A stretch of DNA of 5,278 bases from Yimella sp. (GTDB taxonomy: Bacteria; Actinomycetota; Actinomycetes; Actinomycetales; Dermatophilaceae): contig JASLFY010000235.1 in NCBI GenBank assembly GCA_030150425.1, positions 1 through 5,278 of the forward strand, in the 5' to 3' direction. Positions 1 to 4,308 of the stretch are shown in pieces. The notes beneath the pieces were generated by a model that worked only from the letters and a program-made list of their open reading frames with translations, ran no database searches and was not told where the DNA came from. The position numbers and the translations under genes are program-made. Numbering within the stretch: position 1 is the first letter of the stretch; each line of letters begins with the position of its first letter.

Positions 1-211
1 CGGAGTCACCGCCGCCCGGCATCACCAGGCCGTCGGTCCGCTCCAACGCCGCGACCAGCAGCTCGGGCTCCTCGACGGCGATCAGCACCGGCAGTCCCCC
101 GGCGGCGACGATCGCGGCCGCGACCGCACGACGTACTTCCAGGCCGACCACCCCCTCGCTGGTGTCGTCGGAGGTGTAACGGGCGGCGACGGCGATGACG
201 GGGCGGTCCAT
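1..211 (-). CDS. Partial class I glutamine amidotransferase-like peptidase C26 (gamma-glutamyl-GABA hydrolase/PuuD type), N-terminal 70 codons
   Basis: The gene starts at the ATG at 211 and runs off the left edge, so only 70 residues are visible. The protein opens with RPVIAVAARY, a beta-strand start like the 'PVIGV' of PuuD. A helix follows, then AAGGLPVLI (about residues 37-44) and DGLVMPGGGDS (60-70). The last two match the 'AGGLP' and 'DG(I/L)..PGG' landmarks of peptidase C26 proteins, which hydrolyse gamma-glutamyl amides such as gamma-glutamyl-GABA in the cytoplasm. The nucleophile Cys and the His/Glu of the catalytic triad lie outside the window, so activity cannot be judged. The ATG lies 9 bp after the stop of the upstream acetyltransferase gene with only a poor Shine-Dalgarno, which suggests co-transcription and perhaps coupled translation. 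Another class I amidotransferase, such as an uncharacterised GATase, remains possible. Family assignment is fairly sure; substrate is unknown. Confidence 0.72.
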   Translation of the reverse strand, partial: MDRPVIAVAARYTSDDTSEGVVGLEVRRAVAAAIVAAGGLPVLIAVEEPELLVAALERTDGLVMPGGGDS

Positions 212-220
212 GCGTCCAGC

Positions 221-673
221 CTAGGAGCGACGCACCATCAGTCGCTCGTTCGGCGCACCGAAGCCGAGACGTTCGTACAGGCTGCGCGCCTTCGGCTCGG
301 CGTTGAGCTGGTAGCGCTCGATCGCGTGGTCGTCACCCCAGGCGATCATCTCGGTCATCATCCGCTCGGCCACCTTGTTGCCGCGCGCGGCCGGGGTCAC
401 GAACACGTTCTTGACGTGCAGCCACCCCGTCGTCGGGCGGCACAGACTGGGCAGCTTGCGCACCCAACTGGTCTGGACGAACCCGATCGCGGTGCCGTCG
501 ACATCGAACGCCAGCCAGGTCGGCATCTGGTCGAAGTCGGCGAGCCAAGCGTCGGCGTACTCGGCGATGAACCCGGGCCGGTTCGTGCCGCCGTACTCCA
601 GATCGGCCTGCAGCGTCAGCGCGCCGAGGATCAGCGCGTGATCGCGCTCGGCGCGGACGATGCGTGCAGTCAT
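221..673 (-). CDS. GNAT-family N-acetyltransferase
   Basis: A 150-aa cytoplasmic protein of typical length for a single-domain GCN5-related acetyltransferase, which moves an acetyl group from acetyl-CoA to an amine. Visible parts are an N-terminal strand and helix (residues 1-25), the middle strands WLAFDVDGTAIGFVQ (53-67), and motif A, VKNVFVTPAARGNKVAERMM (87-106), which binds the CoA pyrophosphate. Motif B follows as LNAEPKARSLYERLGF (123-138), with the Tyr (133) that often serves as general acid. The acyl-CoA loop reads R97-G-N-K-V-A, so the usual third glycine is replaced by lysine. I chose the ATG at 673 over an in-frame GTG at 691 because the start then coincides with the start point predicted from a -10-like box, and the family's first strand begins right after it (TARIVRA). 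The next gene starts 9 bp downstream, a likely two-gene operon. The substrate cannot be told from sequence. Confidence 0.87.
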   Translation of the reverse strand: MTARIVRAERDHALILGALTLQADLEYGGTNRPGFIAEYADAWLADFDQMPTWLAFDVDGTAIGFVQTSWVRKLPSLCRPTTGWLHVKNVFVTPAARGNKVAERMMTEMIAWGDDHAIERYQLNAEPKARSLYERLGFGAPNERLMVRRS

Positions 674-679
674 GCAGGA

Positions 680-685
680 ATACAA
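680..685 (-). promoter_or_regulatory. Putative -10 box of a leaderless promoter for the GNAT gene
   Basis: On the minus strand the hexamer TTGTAT lies exactly 6 nt before the A of the GNAT ATG (673). A sigma70-type -10 box spans about -12 to -7, so transcription would start at or next to the start codon. No Shine-Dalgarno is visible in the short stretch between hairpin and ATG, which fits a leaderless mRNA. The -35 region, about 17 bp upstream (around 703-709), is only weakly matched (CCGACC) and overlaps the hairpin at 696-711. Confidence 0.45.
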
Positions 686-695
686 GCACACGCCC

Positions 696-729
696 GGCCG
701 ACGGGTCGGCCTCCGCGCCCCGGGCGCGG
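696..729 (-). terminator. Two tandem GC-rich hairpins after the sugar transporter gene
   Basis: Reading away from the transporter stop (738-740) there are two perfect stems. One is a 7-bp stem with a 3-nt loop at 713-729 (arm CCGCGCC). The other is a 6-bp stem with a 4-nt loop at 696-711 (arm GGCCGA). Neither is followed by a T-tract, which is common for actinobacterial terminators. They probably end or attenuate transport transcripts before the GNAT promoter. Short GC-rich palindromes also arise by chance in such DNA, so confidence is moderate. Confidence 0.5.
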
Positions 730-737
730 CCGGGCCG

Positions 738-2171
738 TCAGTTCGCGGTGGCGCTGCTCTCGCGCAGCGTGTTGCCGCTCATCGACTCCAGTTCCGCGCC
801 CGCGGTCTCGGGGATCTGGCTCTTCACGAAGAAGAACGACACCAGGGCGAAGAAGGCGTAGCCGCCGTAGATGAAGCCGAGGCCGACGCGGTCGGACAGC
901 CACGGGAACGACACCGACACGATGAAGTTGCAGATCCAGTTGGCCGCGGCGCCGATGGCGAGGGCGTACGCCCGCTGCCGGTTCGGGAACATCTCGCCGA
1001 GCAGGACCCAGACGACCGGTCCCCAGGTGGCGGCGAAGAAGATGACGAACAGGTTCGCGCCGATCAGCGCGATGACGCCCCACGGCTCGGGCAGCGACAC
1101 GTTGTCGCCGCTGCCGATCTGGTGGAAGAACGCCAGCGACGCCATGCCGAGGCCGACCAGCATGCCGATCGAACCGATCAGCAGCAGCCGGCGGCGACCG
1201 AAGCGGTCGACGAACAGGATCGCCACGAAGGTGAGCAGCACGTTGATGACCGAGGTGATCACCGAGGTCGTGAACGAGTCGGACTCGCTGAATCCGACCG
1301 ACTTCCACAGCGTCGTGGAGTAGTAGAAGATCGCGTTGATGCCGACCAGCTGCTGCAGCCCGGCCAGCGCGATACCGGCCCAGACCAGCGGCTTCAGGCC
1401 GAGGAACTCGCCGCGGATGTCGCGGAAGCTGGCCCGGTCCTCCTGGCTGATCGTGTCGCGGATCTCCGCGATCTTGCCGTGCGGGTCGTTCTCGCCCATG
1501 TCGCGCAGGACGTGCTCGGCGACGTCCTCCTTGCCCTCCCGGACCAGGTAGCGCGGCGACTCGGGCAGACCGAGGGCGAGCAGGGCGTACACCAGCGCGG
1601 GGACCGCGCCGACCAGGAACATCCAGCGCCAGGCGGACAGCCCGAACCAGCTCTCGTTCGCCGCGTCACCGGCGACGTTCGCGATGAAGGTGTCGGACAG
1701 CAGTGCGGCGAAGATGCCGACGGTGATCGCGAGCTGGTGCAGCGACGTGAGGCCGCCACGCATCCGCGCCGGCGCGATCTCGGAGATGTACGCCGGGGAG
1801 ATCACCGATGCGATACCGATGCCGAGACCGCCGATCACCCGCCAGAACATCAGCTGGTAGACGCCACCGGCGAAACACGACCCGATCGAGCTGATCAGGA
1901 ACATCGCGGCGCCGACGAGCATGACCGGCTTGCGGCCGAACCGGTCGGCCAGACCGCCTGCGTACCAGGCGCCGACCGCACAACCGAGCAGTGCGATGGC
2001 GACGGTGAACCCCTTGATGCCGGCGCCGAGGCCGAAGCCGCTGCCGATCGCGTCGACCGCGCCGTTGATCACCGCCGAGTCGAAACCGAAGAGGAAGGCA
2101 CCGACCGCGGCCGACAGACTCGCCGCGATCACCTTCCCCCGACTGTGTGGGTGGGTGGGAGCTGTGCTCAT
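738..2171 (-). CDS. MFS sugar porter (12-TM sugar:H+ symporter, GlcP/XylE/IolT-like)
   Basis: A 477-aa inner-membrane transporter of usual length for the MFS sugar porter family, likely importing a hexose, pentose or inositol with protons. The family signatures occur in order. TM1 has FGFDSAVING with Asp31, the residue tied to proton coupling. Loop 2-3 has GGLADRFGRK (72-81). R111 and SPAYISEIAPARMRG (125-139) lie around TM4-5. PESPR (203-207) follows TM6, before a hydrophilic central loop of about 60 residues. QQLVGINAIFYY (273-284) forms TM7 and its sugar site, and VDRFGRR (321-327) repeats the loop motif in the second half. WGPVVWVLLGEMFPNRQR (383-400) covers TM10-11, and PETAG (454-458) marks the C-terminus. 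The ATG at 2171 has GAAGGGA about 8 nt upstream. Divergent from marR across 154 bp. The exact sugar cannot be read from sequence. No defects are seen. Confidence 0.95.
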   Translation of the reverse strand: MSTAPTHPHSRGKVIAASLSAAVGAFLFGFDSAVINGAVDAIGSGFGLGAGIKGFTVAIALLGCAVGAWYAGGLADRFGRKPVMLVGAAMFLISSIGSCFAGGVYQLMFWRVIGGLGIGIASVISPAYISEIAPARMRGGLTSLHQLAITVGIFAALLSDTFIANVAGDAANESWFGLSAWRWMFLVGAVPALVYALLALGLPESPRYLVREGKEDVAEHVLRDMGENDPHGKIAEIRDTISQEDRASFRDIRGEFLGLKPLVWAGIALAGLQQLVGINAIFYYSTTLWKSVGFSESDSFTTSVITSVINVLLTFVAILFVDRFGRRRLLLIGSIGMLVGLGMASLAFFHQIGSGDNVSLPEPWGVIALIGANLFVIFFAATWGPVVWVLLGEMFPNRQRAYALAIGAAANWICNFIVSVSFPWLSDRVGLGFIYGGYAFFALVSFFFVKSQIPETAGAELESMSGNTLRESSATAN

Positions 2172-2178
2172 CGCGGAG

Positions 2179-2185
2179 TCCCTTC
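2179..2185 (-). promoter_or_regulatory. Ribosome binding site of the sugar porter gene
   Basis: The minus strand reads GAAGGGA, ending 7 nt before the ATG at 2171. This purine-rich match to the Shine-Dalgarno supports that start and shows that this gene, unlike its neighbours marR and GNAT, has a conventional leader. Confidence 0.7.
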
Positions 2186-2210
2186 GTCGGGTCGACAGGT
2201 TCGGCGCTCG

Positions 2211-2216
2211 ACGCTA
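2211..2216 (-). promoter_or_regulatory. Possible -10 box for the sugar porter gene
   Basis: TAGCGT on the minus strand fits the actinobacterial TANNNT form and would give a leader of about 32 nt containing the ribosome binding site. No convincing -35 hexamer lies 16-18 bp upstream, so this is only the best candidate in the 154-bp divergent region. Confidence 0.3.
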
Positions 2217-2303
2217 CTCCCCCGCTCTGCCGTGTGGGGCCCAGGGATCCGGCGGAGAAGCCGTTGTGACACAGCCCGCTTCAGAACCCTCTGGCGCAAT
2301 TCA

Positions 2304-2336
2304 GTTGTTTCCTTACAATCGTTGTATGCAGACAAC
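2304..2336 (+). promoter_or_regulatory. Tandem TTGT-N6-ACAA palindromes, probable MarR operator
   Basis: TTGT occurs at 2305-2308 and 2322-2325, and ACAA at 2315-2318 and 2332-2335. Two copies of TTGT-N6-ACAA therefore lie 17 bp apart with 3 bp between them. The second has perfect 5-bp arms (GTTGT/ACAAC). The inner half-sites also form TACAA-TCG-TTGTA (2314-2326). The array covers the -10 box and the marR start codon, so a bound dimer would block transcription, as is usual for self-repressing MarR proteins. That MarR binds here is inference; the repeat geometry is seen directly. Confidence 0.6.
2314..2319 (+). promoter_or_regulatory. -10 box of the marR-efflux operon, leaderless
   Basis: TACAAT is one base from the consensus TATAAT and is followed by exactly 6 nt and then the marR ATG at 2326. 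That places the transcription start at the A of the start codon. There is no Shine-Dalgarno upstream of the ATG, which supports leaderless translation. The -35 position (around 2290-2297) shows no good match, so the promoter may rely mainly on the -10 box. Confidence 0.6.
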
Positions 2337-2757
2337 CAAACCCACTCCGGTCGGCCTGTGGCTGTCGATGATGGGCATCGTCATGGACCACAAGTGGTAC
2401 TTCGCCGAGCGCTTCGAGCAGAAGCTGCCGGTGCCGTACAGCCGCTACCGGGCGCTGCGTCGGGTCGAGCAGCAGCCGCGCAGTCAGCGTGAACTCGCCG
2501 CGGCGATGGGTGTGGACGCGCCGGCGATGACCGGGATCGTGAACGACCTGGTCGACCACGGTCTCGCCACCCGCGAGCCCCATCCGTCGGACGGACGGGT
2601 CAAGCTCGTCACCGTCACCCCGGCCGGGCGCGCGTGGCTCGACGAGGTGCGTTCCCTGCCCGACGGCGCGCCGCCGCTGATGAACACCCTCACCCGGGAC
2701 GAACGGCGCGAACTGGCCCGACTGCTGGACAAGCTGCAGGCAGGAGCGCAGGCGTGA
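2326..2757 (+). CDS. MarR-family transcriptional regulator
   Basis: A 143-aa winged-helix protein of typical MarR length, binding DNA as a dimer and usually released by small phenolic or drug-like ligands. Helix 1 (about 10-30) and the C-terminal helices (about 100-140, with TLTRDERRELARLLDKL) should form the dimer interface. The helix-turn-helix is QRELAAAMGVDAPAMTGIVNDLVDHGL (54-80), with the recognition helix around 64-77. The wing, REPHPSDGRVKLVTVT (83-98), carries the conserved Asp-x-Arg (D89, R91). I chose the ATG at 2326 because the open frame further upstream is antisense to the sugar porter and lies outside the family's length, and because the -10 box sits exactly 6 nt before it. The stop overlaps the next start (GTGA), so regulator and pump are co-transcribed. 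It most likely represses its own operon through the TTGT/ACAA sites; the ligand is unknown. Confidence 0.93.
   Translation: MQTTKPTPVGLWLSMMGIVMDHKWYFAERFEQKLPVPYSRYRALRRVEQQPRSQRELAAAMGVDAPAMTGIVNDLVDHGLATREPHPSDGRVKLVTVTPAGRAWLDEVRSLPDGAPPLMNTLTRDERRELARLLDKLQAGAQA
2742..2746 (+). promoter_or_regulatory. Ribosome binding site fixing the GTG start of the DHA2 pump
   Basis: AGGAG lies inside the 3' end of marR, 7 nt before the GTG at 2754. It decides the start: the pump's frame is open back to an ATG at 2634, but the upstream part is only Arg/Ala-rich out-of-frame marR sequence with no membrane or family character. Confidence 0.8.
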
Positions 2758-4211
2758 CGACACGTACGACCCTCGGCGAACCGCCGCTGCAGGTGCACGA
2801 GTTCGACAGCCGCCGGCGCTGGCTGGTCGTCGGCATCTGCTGCATGAGCCTGTTCATCGTCGGCATCGACACCAGCGGCCTGAACCTCGCACTCCCCTCG
2901 ATCCAGCGGGACCTGAGTTCGTCGTACTCGCAGTTGCAGTGGGTGATCGACGCCTACTCATTGGTGCTCGCCGGCCTGCTGATGCTGTCGGGCTCGTCGG
3001 CCGACCGCTTCGGTCGCCGCCGTGTCTTCCGGATCGGCCTGACGCTGTTCGGTCTCGGCTCGCTGCTCTGCTCGCTCGCCCCGTCCATCGGAGTGCTCAT
3101 CGCGGCGCGGATGGTGCAGGCCGTCGGCGGCTCGATGCTCAACCCGGTCGCGATGTCGATCATCACCAACACGCTGCACGACCCGCGCGAGCGGGCCAAG
3201 GCGATCGGCCTGTGGGGCGGCACGATCGGTCTGTCGATGGCGCTCGGCCCGGTGGTCGGCGGCGCACTCGTCGACGCACTCGACTGGCGCGCGATCTTCT
3301 GGGTCAACCTGCCGGTCGTGGCGGCCGCACTCCTGCTGACCACCCGGTTCGTCCCCGAGTCGCGTGCCGAACGGGCCCGCCGGTTCGACCCCGTCGGCCA
3401 GGTCACCGTCATCGTGCTGCTGGCCACCCTGACGTACGGGATCATCGAGGGCCGCGGTCTCGGCTGGAGTTCGCCGACCGTGCTCGGCTGCTTCGCCGTC
3501 GCCGCGCTCGCGCTGGTGCTGCTGGTCGGTTACGAACGTCGGCGGGTCGAACCGCTGCTGGACCCGACCTTCTTCCGCAGCGTGCCGTTCAGCGGCGCGG
3601 TCCTGACCGCGATCCTCGGCTTCTCCGCGATGGGCGGCTTCCTGTTCCTGAACACGCTCTACCTGCAGGACGTACGCGGCCTGTCGCCGTTGAACGCCGG
3701 TCTGATGACGCTGCCGATGGCCGGGATGACCGCGGTCTGCTCCCCCATCTCCGGCCGGGTCGTCGGCGCTCGCGGTCCGCGGCTGCCGATGCTCGTGGCC
3801 GGCACCGGCATCTCGCTCAGCGCACTGATCCTGCTGACGCTGCGCCCCGACACCCCGTACGCGGTGCTGGCGCTGGCGTACCTGTTGTTCGGCATCGGGT
3901 TCGGGTCGCTGAACGCCCCGATCACCAACACCGCGGTGTCCGGCATGCCGCGCGCACAGGCCGGCGTCGCCTCAGCCGTCGCCTCGACGAGCCGGCAGGT
4001 CGGCACCTCGCTCGGCGTCGCCGTCTTCGGCGCGGTGGTGTTCGGTCGGCTGTCCGGGTCCTTGGAGTCCGGCCTCGCGTCCGCCAGTCACGCCGGCTGG
4101 GCGCTGATGCTCGGCTGCGGCGTCGGCATCCTGGCCATGGCGCTGCTCACGACCAGCGGCTGGGCGCTGCGCTCCCGGGACCGGGTCGCGGCGCAGATGA
4201 AGACGTCCTGA
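2754..4211 (+). CDS. DHA2-family MFS drug:H+ antiporter (EmrB/QacA type, 14 TM)
   Basis: A 485-aa inner-membrane efflux pump of usual DHA2 length (14 predicted segments). Signatures in order are: TM1 GIDTSGLNLALPSIQRDL (37-54), with Asp39 in the family's 'D-x-T...N.ALP' position; motif A GSSADRFGRRR (80-90) in loop 2-3; and motif B LIAARMVQAVGGSMLNP (115-131) in TM4, with Arg119 for proton coupling. The antiporter motif C follows as GLSMALGPVVGG (169-180) in TM5, then DWRAIFWVNLP (187-197) before TM6. The hydrophilic stretch 211-222 separates the halves, with two further segments as in 14-TM members. The N-terminus is short and cytoplasmic, with no signal peptide. It starts with GTG, overlaps the marR stop by 4 bp and has AGGAG 7 nt upstream, so it is translationally coupled to its regulator. 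It likely exports lipophilic or cationic toxic compounds with proton antiport; the real substrate, possibly an endogenous metabolite, is unknown. Confidence 0.95.
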   Translation: MTTRTTLGEPPLQVHEFDSRRRWLVVGICCMSLFIVGIDTSGLNLALPSIQRDLSSSYSQLQWVIDAYSLVLAGLLMLSGSSADRFGRRRVFRIGLTLFGLGSLLCSLAPSIGVLIAARMVQAVGGSMLNPVAMSIITNTLHDPRERAKAIGLWGGTIGLSMALGPVVGGALVDALDWRAIFWVNLPVVAAALLLTTRFVPESRAERARRFDPVGQVTVIVLLATLTYGIIEGRGLGWSSPTVLGCFAVAALALVLLVGYERRRVEPLLDPTFFRSVPFSGAVLTAILGFSAMGGFLFLNTLYLQDVRGLSPLNAGLMTLPMAGMTAVCSPISGRVVGARGPRLPMLVAGTGISLSALILLTLRPDTPYAVLALAYLLFGIGFGSLNAPITNTAVSGMPRAQAGVASAVASTSRQVGTSLGVAVFGAVVFGRLSGSLESGLASASHAGWALMLGCGVGILAMALLTTSGWALRSRDRVAAQMKTS

Positions 4212-4217
4212 GACGCC

Positions 4218-4263
4218 CCGTTGGCTGGTTGGTGTTGCCAGAGCAACACCGACCAGCCAACGG
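4218..4263 (+). terminator. Strong hairpin terminator after the efflux operon
   Basis: Starting 6 nt after the pump's stop, 4218-4238 pairs with 4243-4263 around a CAGA loop. This 21-bp stem contains only one T-G wobble (4230/4251). No T-tract follows, as in many actinobacterial terminators. The symmetry also lets it work on the minus strand, although no minus-strand gene ends nearby. It insulates the downstream Nudix-methyltransferase gene. Confidence 0.82.
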
Positions 4264-4270
4264 AGTTCAG

Positions 4271-4276
4271 TTGACG
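4271..4276 (+). promoter_or_regulatory. Possible -35 box for the Nudix-methyltransferase gene
   Basis: TTGACG matches five of six bases of TTGACA in the 45-bp gap between terminator and gene. A weak -10 candidate, GAGACT (4297-4302), lies 6 nt before the ATG at 4309, which would again be leaderless, but the 20-bp spacer is longer than ideal. Speculative, though some promoter is needed after such a terminator. Confidence 0.27.
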
Positions 4277-4308
4277 TCGGCGGCCGTGGTGCCTGCGAGA
4301 CTGTCGCC

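Noticed and set aside
674..691. GTG at 691 as the GNAT start
   Set aside because: It would add MCLYSC, without family similarity or a Shine-Dalgarno, and the predicted -10 box would lie inside the coding region.
2265..2273. TGTGACACA palindrome as a CRP-like site in the divergent region
   Set aside because: Only a 9-bp palindrome; the TGTGA-N6-TCACA spacing of a CRP site is absent, and such a short match can arise by chance.
660..2492. Plus-strand open frame of 610 aa antisense to the sugar porter
   Set aside because: Its translation is a low-complexity mix of Arg, Asp, Glu, Gln and Ala with no domain. It mirrors a perfectly conserved MFS gene on the other strand, and long open antisense frames are expected at this GC content.
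2634..2753. ATG at 2634 as the start of the DHA2 pump
   Set aside because: It would add 40 Arg/Ala-rich residues overlapping marR, without a ribosome binding site. The GTG at 2754 has AGGAG 7 nt upstream and the usual stop/start overlap.
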